Made by a program: the position numbers and the translations under genes. 64,000 nucleotides of DNA. It comes from DAONDQ01 sp035402645 (GTDB taxonomy: Bacteria > Cloacimonadota > Cloacimonadia > Cloacimonadales > DAONDQ01). The DNA lies in contig DAONDQ010000002.1 in NCBI GenBank assembly GCA_035402645.1, forward strand, positions 1-64,000. Reading direction: 5' to 3'. Within the stretch, counting starts at the first letter, position 1. Each line of letters begins with the position of its first letter. Below, piece by piece: positions 51,907-61,482 of this stretch. The notes beneath the pieces are model-generated. The model was not told the DNA's origin and searched no databases. It was given only the letters and a program-made list of their open reading frames with translations.

Positions 51907-53718
51907 ATGCCTACAAGCGTGTTTAAGGAAAAGGAATACTCGAAGCGTTTCGATATGTCGCTTTGGGGTAAGGTATTCAGGCAGACATGGGTATATAAGA
52001 AGGATATGCTGTTCCTTGCATTTGTGATGGGAATGGTGGCTGCTGTGGATGCCCTGTTTCCGCAGATGACAAGAAGAGCGATCGATCAGTTCGTCACTCC
52101 GCACAGTTTCAAGGGCTTATTGCCTTATACTTTGGAGTACATTGGGCTGATCTTAGTACAGGTAGTGAATATATGGTTCCTGATTGCCGTTGCCGGCAAA
52201 GTGGAAACGAGTATCAATTATCTGTTACGAAAGAAAGGATATGAAAAACTGCAGGCATTATCATTTTCATATTATGATGTGACACCTGTAGGTTGGATCA
52301 TCAGCAGGATGACATCCGATATTGCCAGGCTGGGAGACCTGATTGCCTGGGGAATCGTTGATTTCGCCTGGGGTGTATTCATGATGATATTTCTTCTTAT
52401 CTTCATGTTCGTGATGAATTGGAAACTGGCATTGCTGGTGCTTACCATGGTACCTTTGCTGGTGCTGGTGAGCAGTAAGTTCCAGATATCCATATTGAAG
52501 AGTTATCGTGAGGTGAGAAAGACGAATTCACAAATCACGAGTGCTTTCAATGAAGGGATCATGGGAGCGAAGACGACAAAGACGCTGGTTCGTGAAGATG
52601 CCAACCTGGGTGAATTTGAGACTTTGACCCATAGGATGTATCACTCTTCTGTACGAGCAGCGGTTCTTTCATCCCTGTACTTCCCGATCGTGTTGCTGAT
52701 AGGGACGCTGGGAAGTGGTTTGGTGCTCTGGGTTGGTGGATATAAGGTGATGTCACAGGTGATATCGTATGGTACACTGGTGGCATTCATGGCTTATGCA
52801 AGCCAATTCTTTGAACCGATATCCAATATGGCACGTATCTTTGCAGAGATGCAGAGTGCCCAGGCTGCTGCCGAGAGAGTATTTTCCATGATGGAGACGG
52901 AACCGGATATCGTGGATGGTCCGGATGTCATCACGGATGCAGATATTCTTTCTCAACCCGTGAAAGGAGAGATTGAGTTCAAGAATGTACATTTCTCTTA
53001 TGTCGAGGGAGAAAAGGTGCTCGAAGATTTCAATCTTCATCTGAAACCTGGACAGAAGATTGCCTTGGTGGGAGAGACGGGATCGGGCAAGAGTACGATC
53101 GTGAACCTGATTTGTCGATTCTATCAGCCAAAGGAAGGACAGATATTGATTGATGGGACGGATTATACGAAGTACCCACTGAAATGGCTGCAATCGAAAC
53201 TTGGATATGTATTACAGAACCCGCACCTGTTCAGTGGAACTGTGCGTGAAAATATCCGTTACGGAAGATTGGATGCAACAGACTTGGAAGTGGAACAGGC
53301 TGCCAGGCTGGTGAATGCCCATGAATTCATCATGGAATTCGAAAATGGATATGATCATCAGGTTGGAGAAGGCGGAAATCTACTTTCGACAGGACAAAAA
53401 CAATTAATATCCTTCGCCAGGGCTTTGCTTGCGAACCCGGCATTGTTTATATTGGACGAAGCAACGTCTTCAGTTGATACAGAGACAGAACTTCTTATTC
53501 AAAAGGCTATCGATAAAACCCTGGAAGGAAGAACGAGTTTCATCATAGCCCACAGGTTATCGACAATTCGTTCTGCTGATAGGATACTGGTCATTGAGAA
53601 TGGACGTATCATCGAAGATGGTAATCATCAGACGCTGATCCACCAGAGAGGTCATTATTATCGATTATATACAAATCAGTTCCTGGAAGAGAAGGAGTTG
53701 GAAATCCTGGCTTCTTAA
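51907..53718 (+). CDS. Heterodimeric ABC exporter, subunit with canonical catalytic Glu
   Basis: A 603-residue half-transporter with six helices and an ATPase domain: GETGSGKST, LSTGQKQLISFAR and LFILDEATSSVD. The Walker B glutamate is present, but the signature motif is LSTGQ rather than LSGGQ. A normal Walker B here pairs with the normal signature of the partner, and the altered signature here pairs with the partner's Asp site, which is the expected asymmetry of TM287/288- and BmrCD-like transporters. RBS AAAGGAG lies upstream. The operon ends at the terminator at 53735. Confidence 0.92.
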   Translation: MPTSVFKEKEYSKRFDMSLWGKVFRQTWVYKKDMLFLAFVMGMVAAVDALFPQMTRRAIDQFVTPHSFKGLLPYTLEYIGLILVQVVNIWFLIAVAGKVETSINYLLRKKGYEKLQALSFSYYDVTPVGWIISRMTSDIARLGDLIAWGIVDFAWGVFMMIFLLIFMFVMNWKLALLVLTMVPLLVLVSSKFQISILKSYREVRKTNSQITSAFNEGIMGAKTTKTLVREDANLGEFETLTHRMYHSSVRAAVLSSLYFPIVLLIGTLGSGLVLWVGGYKVMSQVISYGTLVAFMAYASQFFEPISNMARIFAEMQSAQAAAERVFSMMETEPDIVDGPDVITDADILSQPVKGEIEFKNVHFSYVEGEKVLEDFNLHLKPGQKIALVGETGSGKSTIVNLICRFYQPKEGQILIDGTDYTKYPLKWLQSKLGYVLQNPHLFSGTVRENIRYGRLDATDLEVEQAARLVNAHEFIMEFENGYDHQVGEGGNLLSTGQKQLISFARALLANPALFILDEATSSVDTETELLIQKAIDKTLEGRTSFIIAHRLSTIRSADRILVIENGRIIEDGNHQTLIHQRGHYYRLYTNQFLEEKELEILAS

Positions 53719-53734
53719 ATTTCTAAGAATAGAA

Positions 53735-53765
53735 AAAGGGCGAATCGAGATTCGCCCTTTCTTTT
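53735..53765. terminator. Bidirectional intrinsic terminator
   Basis: AAAGGGCGAAT (53735-53745) and ATTCGCCCTTT (53750-53760) with loop CGAG. T tracts follow on both strands (TTTCTTTTT plus, TTTTTC minus). It separates the exporter operon from the convergent phosphoesterase gene. Confidence 0.9.
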
Positions 53766-53780
53766 TATAATTGGTTATTT

Positions 53781-55454
53781 TTATTTCGGTAGGGAATCGA
53801 GAGCCTTCTGAAGCTCAGCACTCATTCTCGCATGATCGTCACGTTTCCAGCGATCATCGATCTTGGTACGGATTGGTGAGTTCTTTTTAATGTAGTTCAC
53901 AATACCGTCACGAAGATTTGTCTGGTAATTCGTGATCTGATCTTCAGGTACTGAGGTCAATAAGGTCAGACCTGCATTACCCTGCATCAGGAAATCGGTG
54001 GTTGCTACCTTATACATCTTGTTGGGATCCCAAGGCTTACCATCGATATAGAGTTCGGTAACTCTATCCATGTCAGGACGTGATTTGTTGTAAATCACGT
54101 TTGCACCGGATACGAGTAATCCATGACGTCCACCGGCTACACGTGTTTCGATGATCTTTTTCAGGAAGACACCATTGCACGTGAAGGTAACGATTTGGTT
54201 ATCGAACGGCATGACATCGAATACCTGTCTGTAGGTGATAGGACCGACAGGGATTTGACCCCTGACACCGCCAAGGTTCAGGAAACCGAAATCAGCATTG
54301 ACTTCTGCTGTCATCGCATCTGTACACATATTGCCGATAAGACTCTGGGCATCCACATTTTCCTTGGAAAGATACACGGAAGTGCTGCCGATGATCTCAT
54401 CCATACCTTTTTCAGCTATTTTCTGTTCAGCCTTGATGCTGTTGGAAATCTGTTCATCAGGAAGGAATTCATCATCGAACAAAGTGATCATGGAACCTTC
54501 ACGAACAGCAGGAAGATCGTAACCTTCGATTTTCTTGGTAACCGGATCGATCTTCAAACTAATGATACCGAGGTTACTGCCATAAGCATAACCGGTGAGC
54601 ACCAGTGTATGAGTGATGGGGTCTGACCAAGGCTTGGCAAATCCCTTATGCATGTGACCACCGAGAAAGAGGTCAATACCATTCACTTCATGAGCCAATT
54701 CCTGTGCATCGTAGCCCCAGTAGCGTTCAGTGGTCTTGCTTGAACCATCAGCATTGTAACGGCTTTGGTAAGCAGGCTCCGGATCATAGGGGAGACCCAT
54801 GTGACCGAGAACAAAAACCAGGTCAGCGCCTTGAGCTTTGACGATTGGGATGTACTTATTCAGGACATCCTTCTCATCTACGAAATCAAGGTTCTTAATA
54901 TTCTCAGGGAAACTCATTTTTTCTGTATCAGTGGTTGTTAAACCAATAATACCAATCTTGATGCCAAGACGTTCAATGATGATATAAGGACGTATATACG
55001 GTGGAGTCTTCCCAGTATCTTTATAGACAATGTTCGCAGAAAGAATCGGGAATTTGACACCGTTCAGCGTACTGATAAGTGAAGCCTCGCCGGCATCATA
55101 ATCATGATTACCGAGAGCCATTGCATCATAGCCAATCTCATTATAATAGTTGATGATGGCTTTTCCCTTTGTAACTGAGCCAACTGGATGACCTTGGAAG
55201 AAATCACCCACATCAAAGAGAAGGGTGGATTCTTTGGGACCAGCCTGTGCACGATATTCCTTGATGACAGTTGCTGCTGTTCCACCGCCACCCAACATGG
55301 GAGGGAAATCAGGGTTAATGAACGTTGCCGGGGTTCGATCGATACCACCATGAACGTCATTTGAAAAGATAATATCCAGTTTCAGGGGTTCAGCACAAAA
55401 AAGCGCTGTAGCACCGAGAAGCAGGACTATCAGAAGTAGGTATATGCGTTTCAT
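53781..55454 (-). CDS. Exported 5'-nucleotidase/UshA-type metallophosphoesterase
   Basis: A 557-residue periplasmic or surface enzyme with signal peptide MKRIYLLLIVLLLGATALFC-A. The calcineurin-like domain has Asp33 and His35 (NDVHGG), Asp84 (GDFFQG), N116-H-D (GNHDYD), GHMG and GGHMHK, the complete dimetal ligand set. The C-terminal 5'-nucleotidase domain (from ~340) has LGGVRGQIPVGPITYRQVFD and VMPFDNQIV, which bind the nucleoside. It would hydrolyse extracellular nucleotides or UDP-sugars. ATG 55454 has AAGGA upstream. The cysteine at the end of the leader leaves a lipoprotein form possible. Confidence 0.93.
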   Translation of the reverse strand: MKRIYLLLIVLLLGATALFCAEPLKLDIIFSNDVHGGIDRTPATFINPDFPPMLGGGGTAATVIKEYRAQAGPKESTLLFDVGDFFQGHPVGSVTKGKAIINYYNEIGYDAMALGNHDYDAGEASLISTLNGVKFPILSANIVYKDTGKTPPYIRPYIIIERLGIKIGIIGLTTTDTEKMSFPENIKNLDFVDEKDVLNKYIPIVKAQGADLVFVLGHMGLPYDPEPAYQSRYNADGSSKTTERYWGYDAQELAHEVNGIDLFLGGHMHKGFAKPWSDPITHTLVLTGYAYGSNLGIISLKIDPVTKKIEGYDLPAVREGSMITLFDDEFLPDEQISNSIKAEQKIAEKGMDEIIGSTSVYLSKENVDAQSLIGNMCTDAMTAEVNADFGFLNLGGVRGQIPVGPITYRQVFDVMPFDNQIVTFTCNGVFLKKIIETRVAGGRHGLLVSGANVIYNKSRPDMDRVTELYIDGKPWDPNKMYKVATTDFLMQGNAGLTLLTSVPEDQITNYQTNLRDGIVNYIKKNSPIRTKIDDRWKRDDHARMSAELQKALDSLPK

Positions 55455-55487
55455 ATTATATCCTTGTTGCACGGTATATACATGAAT

Positions 55488-56957
55488 TTACCATGTATAT
55501 GTGATGGAAGCAAGTACCTTCACGAAAGATTCTTTTACAGAATCAGGATTTTCCCAACCACGATTCGTCAAGACGATAGAATGGGATGAATTGGGCCACA
55601 ACAGGTAATTGGAAGCATTTTCATTGTATTGTTTATCATTGTAATATGTATCCTTGAACAGATCCAATGCTTCGAAATTACGGAAAGAATATGCAATACC
55701 AAAATCAAAATAAACCTTACTGCTCATTGCATAGCCTGTACCAGCACTGATTGTAGGTGTCATGATCTTGTTGGCATAAAAATAATGATTATCGATGATG
55801 GTCTGGAAAGTGGTTTCTGTGTTGAAGCCCATGCGTAATGGGAATCTTTCGTTGATACCGTGTTCCAAACCAACAGAGTAGTTCACCACATTATCGAAGA
55901 ACTTGTTTGTTTGCTTCCATTCCACAACTTCCACTTCAGCATTGAAAACTGTACGGAAGATGTTTCTTGGAGTATAACTGAATCCGAATTTCAAGGAAGT
56001 TGGTAATGAATAATCCTTGATCAGGAGACTGTCTTCAGCGGTCATCGGTAAGTCGTTACGTTGTCCCTCGCCGAAGATTTCCTGGTAATTTTCATACTTT
56101 AAATTGCTGACAGTTATGTCAGTCTTGGGTGTATATTTGAAACCAATAATGACGCGATCCAGGTATTGTGCAGTGAAACCTGCCTGCATCTGGGTGCCGT
56201 ATAGATCACGAGATACTGTTTTCGTATAATCGGGAAGTATGTTGTGACCTGGATCAGCGGTATTTGTAGTTTGGTTCCAGTTGTTTGGAGCATTGATGGC
56301 TTGGTCGATAGCCCATTGTGTCCAACGGATGGTTGTACTTTGGTCATTCGTTCCAATCAACGAGGCATATTTCAAACCTAAAGAGAATTTTGCCTTATCA
56401 AGATCAATCATATAAGCAATGTTAATACCACCGGAATTCAATTTACCCTTATTGGTAATCGCATTTCTGGCAATCAGGTTAGGGTATGTGTCTAAATCAC
56501 TGTTCGAGCTGTTACGAATCTCTTCCCTGTATTTACCGCCAAAATCAACGATGGGCATAAAGTCCAGTCCAACTGCATAGGTTGATCTACCATATTTCAA
56601 AGAAGAAGTGATTGCACCAGCATAGTCTGCATAACCATGAGTATTGGCTGCATAAACTTCATCTTCGACATAGTTATCAAACTGGTTAAAGAATGGAAGA
56701 CTACGTGTCTCTTCCAACTGTGTAGAACCGAAAGAGAATTCCATAGCCAGTTTTGAACCTAAAGATGCAGTAACGGCAGGATTCAATTGAGAATACATAG
56801 GTCTTGCACCATTGGTGATACCTGTATTTCCCATTGCCAGTGAACGGGCATCATACGATAAAATACGATTACCGAAAACACTGTCAGTCAGAGAATATGA
56901 AAATAGGGAAAAAGCTGCTAAGAGCAGGCTTAAGCAGAATATATATCTTTTATTCAT
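55488..56957 (-). CDS. Outer-membrane beta-barrel protein (OmpP1/FadL- or PorV-like)
   Basis: A 489-residue exported protein with a signal peptide ending near SLFSYS. The start of the mature part, SYDARSLAMGNTGITNGARPMYSQLNPA, is the plug-like opening seen in PorV/FadL-type barrels of the FCB group ('A-x-x-x-AMG-T'). The rest alternates beta strands and ends with an aromatic residue (SITYTW), as outer-membrane barrels do. PorV-type proteins are shuttle or attachment partners of type IX secretion, which fits the sorting domains in this genome, but FadL-like transport is also possible. ATG 56957 follows GGGAGG. It is 17 bases downstream of the HhH-barrel gene. Confidence 0.75.
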   Translation of the reverse strand: MNKRYIFCLSLLLAAFSLFSYSLTDSVFGNRILSYDARSLAMGNTGITNGARPMYSQLNPAVTASLGSKLAMEFSFGSTQLEETRSLPFFNQFDNYVEDEVYAANTHGYADYAGAITSSLKYGRSTYAVGLDFMPIVDFGGKYREEIRNSSNSDLDTYPNLIARNAITNKGKLNSGGINIAYMIDLDKAKFSLGLKYASLIGTNDQSTTIRWTQWAIDQAINAPNNWNQTTNTADPGHNILPDYTKTVSRDLYGTQMQAGFTAQYLDRVIIGFKYTPKTDITVSNLKYENYQEIFGEGQRNDLPMTAEDSLLIKDYSLPTSLKFGFSYTPRNIFRTVFNAEVEVVEWKQTNKFFDNVVNYSVGLEHGINERFPLRMGFNTETTFQTIIDNHYFYANKIMTPTISAGTGYAMSSKVYFDFGIAYSFRNFEALDLFKDTYYNDKQYNENASNYLLWPNSSHSIVLTNRGWENPDSVKESFVKVLASITYTW

Positions 56958-56974
56958 GGGTCCTCCCAAATGTA

Positions 56975-59662
56975 TTAGAATTTCCAGTCAAGTTGGAATC
57001 TGATTTCGTTTTCAACGCGTTCCACGCGTGGGAAGTAATTATCCTGAGTACCGTATGGAAGGTTGTAATTACGAATAAACTCTTCCTGGGTCTGATACTC
57101 TTTATACTTGTATTTGAAACTCATGAACAGATTGGTTGCAATCTGGTCTTGAATCGTGAACCAGTATTTCATACCCTTCAATCCCATGAAATCAATTTCA
57201 GTATCTTCCCAATCCCAATGAGAGATTCCATGTCCGTTCCAGTAAAGTACGGATCCTGTAATCGATAGATCATCATTGAAATTGTGATCATAATTCATGG
57301 CAATGAAGTCACCGGTCATTTGAGTGGAACCGCTTGCCTGGTTATTTGCCATTGCTTGACCAGGATTTGTGATCGAGAGATAGGGTGGTCCCCAAACGGT
57401 ATTGTATCTGTATTCAAATGACATGTAATCACGAGCGGAAAGGAACATGGCAGTACTGATCGTATATTCATCCGTTTTGGATACTGCGCGATCCATTGTT
57501 TCATCATATCTGTTAATTTGCTTTTTATACTTGGCTCTCAAACTTAACTGGTAGAAGGGACGATAATCCAAGTCACCCTGGAAACGGATGCTCTTGCGTC
57601 TGTCTGTGAGCCTTTCCCAGATATCCATATAGGTTCTACCCAAAGTGAAATAGCTGTTGAAACGGTATCTCGTCTCAAAGTATAAGCCTCTTTCAGCCTG
57701 TGCTTGAGCACTGTTATATACCATATCGGACAGAAGTGGATTGGTGAGGGTATAGCCGTAATCTTCCAGAACAGTATCAGTGAATTTCTGATGTTCAGAG
57801 AAACCTCTGCTGTAAGGATTATCGAATCCGACATCATAATTCCTGAATAAACTCAAGAGATACAGGTTATCGAATTGCGTATAGGATGTAATGACAAAAG
57901 CCTTGGGATCATCACCAAGCTTGGTGTCTTTTCCATCGACTGTCAGTTCTGAGTATTCACCCTGTATCGAAGTATTCTTAATCACGCTCATCCAATCGAA
58001 ACCAATGACTCTTCTGTAATCTCTGTTATATTTACTGGTTTTCGTGCTATAGAGACCTTTGATCTCTGAACTTGCGATCTTCCAGTATTTATAATTATAT
58101 GAATCACGAATGAGCATTTGTTTCAATGAATCAATGGTTGAAGGTACATAAAAGTCAGCATTATCATATACTGATGTATAAGTTGAGAAACCTACATGTG
58201 TTCCTGTGAATGGGCTTAATGATAAGTGTCCACCGGTAACCGTTTCAGTCAGGATATCATGTCGTGGTGCCAGATTAATGTAATCCTTTGCCCACGGAAT
58301 GTATCCGGGTGTCTGAAGTTCCTGGTTGAAAAAGCTTTCAGCCTTTTCCAAAGACTCATTATCGAAGGAACGGGTAGGGGTGATATAGCCGAATACCTGG
58401 TAGTTTCCATCTGCATCCTTTACAGGAGAATAATGATGGACACCGAGTGAATCCACTGTTTGATTCAGGTAAACAACAGCATCTTTTTTATCACGTGAAT
58501 AGAAGAGAGATGCTTCCATCCAAGTCTTTTTCAGTTCCAGGGCTCCACCGCGCATGGAATATTCCTGTGTACGGGATAAATCAGGGGTGATTCCCAGGAT
58601 ACGCTTCGTGAACCCATATCCGGTATTACGGGATGTGTAATAATCGGTGTTATCCATGGTGAGACCTTCACCATAGCTGACACGGTAATTACCAAGATAT
58701 GCCTTAAGTCCTGTCAAACCGAATAAATCGACTGTATTCTCGTATCCGGCATAAAATTTTCCATCTTTGATCAAATCAGTCTGCTCAGTATCGAACATAT
58801 CTTTGCTACCAGCGGGTGAATCGTATAAAGCACCTGCCTTGAAGTTACTTCCATACCGAACACGCAACTTGTTCAAGACCGAGGCTTCATATTTATCCAT
58901 ATGGAAATAGCCCCAGTAACAGTTTTCCTTCTTATTCGTCTCCGCCATTACAGAATCAGGTAATACAGTACCTGAGGCAACGATACCATAGGTCTGAGGT
59001 ATCAGGGGAAGTTTGTACATGGCTTGAGGATCGTCTTCATAGGGTATACTCTGGTATTTCAACTGATAATCTACAAAAAGCCTATCTTTAATGGGAGGTT
59101 CCTTGTAGTAAACATAGTTCTTCATGTTGGAATAACCATAGTAGGATAAACCGGGAGAGTTCTTCAGGTCTCTCTGGTCTGCCAGTGTATCACCCTGCGC
59201 TCTGCGTTTCATAACAGCATAGGCATCAACGGGAGAGACATTGGGAAGACTCAGGTAATCATTAAAGAACATACCATTCGCATTTTGCGGTGTCATCAGG
59301 AAGTCTTCCCACACGTCGGACATACCTTCCTGTGATCCTTCATTGGCATCCATTCTCTGCAGAAGATATCCAATCTGCTGTCTGCGAAGAACAGAGTCAT
59401 CTGTTTCTATGTAATGCGACACAGTGATCAGAGAGCGAATTTTCTCCATTGTCATCTGATCGATGGAAGATATCTTACGTAAATCATAAATATCTTCAAA
59501 GTAGGCAATATTCTGCCTGTAATCGTAAATATCCTTGGCCTGTTGTTCCGTAATCGGCAGTGTCTTCAATTCAGCCATTGTGGCTTTATTCAGATCGACC
59601 TTTGCTGCAAATAACGGGATTGCAAGCATGCACAAGAAAAGGAATAGGAATTTTTTCATCAT
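56975..59662 (-). CDS. Outer-membrane barrel-like protein with N-terminal helix-hairpin-helix domain
   Basis: An 895-residue exported protein with signal peptide MMKKFLFLFLCMLAIPLFAA. Residues ~21-80 are a ComEA-like helix-hairpin-helix pair (KVDLNKATMAELKTLPI, DLRKISSIDQMTMEKIRSLI), normally a DNA-binding fold. The remaining ~800 residues are aromatic-rich beta strands (YFETRYRFNSYFTLG, LSLRAKYKKQINRY) ending in FQLDWKF, with a terminal Phe typical of outer-membrane barrels. Similar proteins are annotated in Bacteroidota, but I know of no proven function. It might bind DNA at the cell surface, or the HhH may be a structural plug. It is probably in one operon with the following barrel gene. 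Confidence 0.75.
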   Translation of the reverse strand: MMKKFLFLFLCMLAIPLFAAKVDLNKATMAELKTLPITEQQAKDIYDYRQNIAYFEDIYDLRKISSIDQMTMEKIRSLITVSHYIETDDSVLRRQQIGYLLQRMDANEGSQEGMSDVWEDFLMTPQNANGMFFNDYLSLPNVSPVDAYAVMKRRAQGDTLADQRDLKNSPGLSYYGYSNMKNYVYYKEPPIKDRLFVDYQLKYQSIPYEDDPQAMYKLPLIPQTYGIVASGTVLPDSVMAETNKKENCYWGYFHMDKYEASVLNKLRVRYGSNFKAGALYDSPAGSKDMFDTEQTDLIKDGKFYAGYENTVDLFGLTGLKAYLGNYRVSYGEGLTMDNTDYYTSRNTGYGFTKRILGITPDLSRTQEYSMRGGALELKKTWMEASLFYSRDKKDAVVYLNQTVDSLGVHHYSPVKDADGNYQVFGYITPTRSFDNESLEKAESFFNQELQTPGYIPWAKDYINLAPRHDILTETVTGGHLSLSPFTGTHVGFSTYTSVYDNADFYVPSTIDSLKQMLIRDSYNYKYWKIASSEIKGLYSTKTSKYNRDYRRVIGFDWMSVIKNTSIQGEYSELTVDGKDTKLGDDPKAFVITSYTQFDNLYLLSLFRNYDVGFDNPYSRGFSEHQKFTDTVLEDYGYTLTNPLLSDMVYNSAQAQAERGLYFETRYRFNSYFTLGRTYMDIWERLTDRRKSIRFQGDLDYRPFYQLSLRAKYKKQINRYDETMDRAVSKTDEYTISTAMFLSARDYMSFEYRYNTVWGPPYLSITNPGQAMANNQASGSTQMTGDFIAMNYDHNFNDDLSITGSVLYWNGHGISHWDWEDTEIDFMGLKGMKYWFTIQDQIATNLFMSFKYKYKEYQTQEEFIRNYNLPYGTQDNYFPRVERVENEIRFQLDWKF

Positions 59663-59820
59663 CGTGATTCCTTTTTAGTAGAGTTAACTCAAGTTGCACA
59701 AACAAACTTATATATCTTTTATTGTAAAGTTTTTTATCCATAATCTTCATTGAATAATTTACTTGCCAAGATTTTACAGATTTTGAATCAATATAATCAC
59801 TTTATGTAAAAGAGGCAATT

Positions 59821-61467
59821 ATGATCACCGAGAATTTTGTCCCCTATCTGATCGATTCATTAAAAGAATTCTGGGATTTACCAGCTTTTACCGATTATGG
59901 CAAGAATACTATCACCTATGCTGAAGCAGCAAGGGAGATTGCCTGGTTGTATAAGGTTTTTGCGCAATCGGGTATACAAAAGGGCGATAAGATCACGCTT
60001 TCCGGTAAAAACTCCACCAACTGGGCTATTGTTTATCTTGCAACCGTATCCTATGGAGCTGTGGTTGTTCCCGTACTTGCCAATTTCAGTCCGGAAGATA
60101 TGCAGCATATCATTAATCATTCGGAATCAAAATTTGCATTCATTGCAAAGGAGATTTACGATAGCATCGATGAAACGAATCTCAGGCAGATCGAATGCAT
60201 CGCCAATCTGAATGATATGTCCCTTCTTATTGATCATAAAAAGTACTTTGCCCAGGACAAATGGGAGAGCCTGCGTTCCGAAGCAAAGCAATCCATCCGC
60301 AGTCGTGACGAATTCAAGGAAATCTTCCCGACAGATAATGCAGACTTGGCAGCCATCATTTACACCTCCGGGACGACTGGTTTTTCGAAGGGCGTGATGC
60401 TCCCTCACAATTCTCTTATGGCTAATGTGATCGTCGCAAGAGAGAATTTATTATTCAAGGTCGGTGCCCCTGTCATATCTTTCCTACCTCTTGCCCATGC
60501 CTATGCCTGTTCTTTTGATCTGCTCTATCCCTTCACGCGCGGGAATCATATTTATTTCATGGATAAAACCCCATCTCCAAAAGTATTACTGCAGGCAATG
60601 CAGGAGGTAAAACCATACGTTGTTCTGGCAGTTCCCCTGATGCTCGAAAAGATATACAAAAAGACAATTCAGCCAGTTCTTGAAAAAACAACTGTGAAAG
60701 TTGCACGGAATATACCGCTTGTGAAGGACATACTGAAAAAGAAATTCCACGATAAACTGATTGAAGCCTTCGGCGGCAGAATCACCGAATTTGTTGTGGG
60801 TGGTGCGGCATTGAATCCTGAAGTGGAGATATTCCTGAAGGAAATTAAATTCCCATTCACGATTGGTTATGGGATGACAGAATGCGGTCCTCTGATATCC
60901 TATATTCGTTGGCATCTGCACCGTCCATTCTCATCAGGTAAAGTCGTTGATTTTTTGAAAGTGACCATTGATTCTCCCGATCCCGCGAATATCCCTGGTG
61001 AAATCATTATCGAAGGCGAGCAAGTCATGAATGGTTATTACAAGAATCCTGATGCGACAAAGGATGTCTTGGACGATAGGAAAAGATTGCATACAGGTGA
61101 TATCGGTACCATGGATAAGGATAATTTTGTCTATATCAAGGGAAGGTCAAAGAACATGATACTCGGTTCTTCCGGAGAGAACATCTATCCTGAGGAAATT
61201 GAGCAGAAGATGAACAATCTTCCCTATATTGCAGAAACTCTTGTCGTGGAGCGAAATCATAAACTGGTAGCCCTGGTTTACCCTGACTACGAACTTCTCG
61301 ATCAGGAAAAGATCCATGAATCTGAATTAGCCGGAATTATGGAGGAAAACAGGAAAAAACTGAATCAGTCCGTTTCTGAATTTTCGCGCATCGGACAGAT
61401 CAAGATTGTTTCAGAGCCTTTCCAAAAGACACCTACGCAAAAAATCAAGAGGTATTTATACCATTAA
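59821..61467 (+). CDS. AMP-forming acyl-CoA synthetase-like enzyme
   Basis: A 548-residue adenylate-forming enzyme of the long-chain fatty-acid CoA ligase type. Motifs are AAIIYTSGTTGFSKGVMLPH (AMP loop, ~175-194), FLPLAHAYA, IGYGMTECGP, LHTGDIG, YIKGRSKNMI and a C-terminal lysine in TPTQKIKRYLY. It activates a carboxylic acid as acyl-AMP and transfers it to CoA. The long N-terminal and linker segments fit FadD-like enzymes, but the acyl specificity is unknown. A good -10-like TATAAT is at 59792-59797, 24 bases before the ATG, but without a well-spaced -35 box. It is divergent from the HhH-barrel gene. Confidence 0.9.
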   Translation: MITENFVPYLIDSLKEFWDLPAFTDYGKNTITYAEAAREIAWLYKVFAQSGIQKGDKITLSGKNSTNWAIVYLATVSYGAVVVPVLANFSPEDMQHIINHSESKFAFIAKEIYDSIDETNLRQIECIANLNDMSLLIDHKKYFAQDKWESLRSEAKQSIRSRDEFKEIFPTDNADLAAIIYTSGTTGFSKGVMLPHNSLMANVIVARENLLFKVGAPVISFLPLAHAYACSFDLLYPFTRGNHIYFMDKTPSPKVLLQAMQEVKPYVVLAVPLMLEKIYKKTIQPVLEKTTVKVARNIPLVKDILKKKFHDKLIEAFGGRITEFVVGGAALNPEVEIFLKEIKFPFTIGYGMTECGPLISYIRWHLHRPFSSGKVVDFLKVTIDSPDPANIPGEIIIEGEQVMNGYYKNPDATKDVLDDRKRLHTGDIGTMDKDNFVYIKGRSKNMILGSSGENIYPEEIEQKMNNLPYIAETLVVERNHKLVALVYPDYELLDQEKIHESELAGIMEENRKKLNQSVSEFSRIGQIKIVSEPFQKTPTQKIKRYLYH

Positions 61468-61482
61468 ATAGTCAGTATCCGT

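Noticed and set aside
59763..59797. TTGCCA ... TATAAT as promoter of the acyl-CoA synthetase gene
   Set aside because: The -10 box is perfect but the spacing to TTGCCA is 23 bases, too long for a sigma70 pair, so I did not list it as a promoter.
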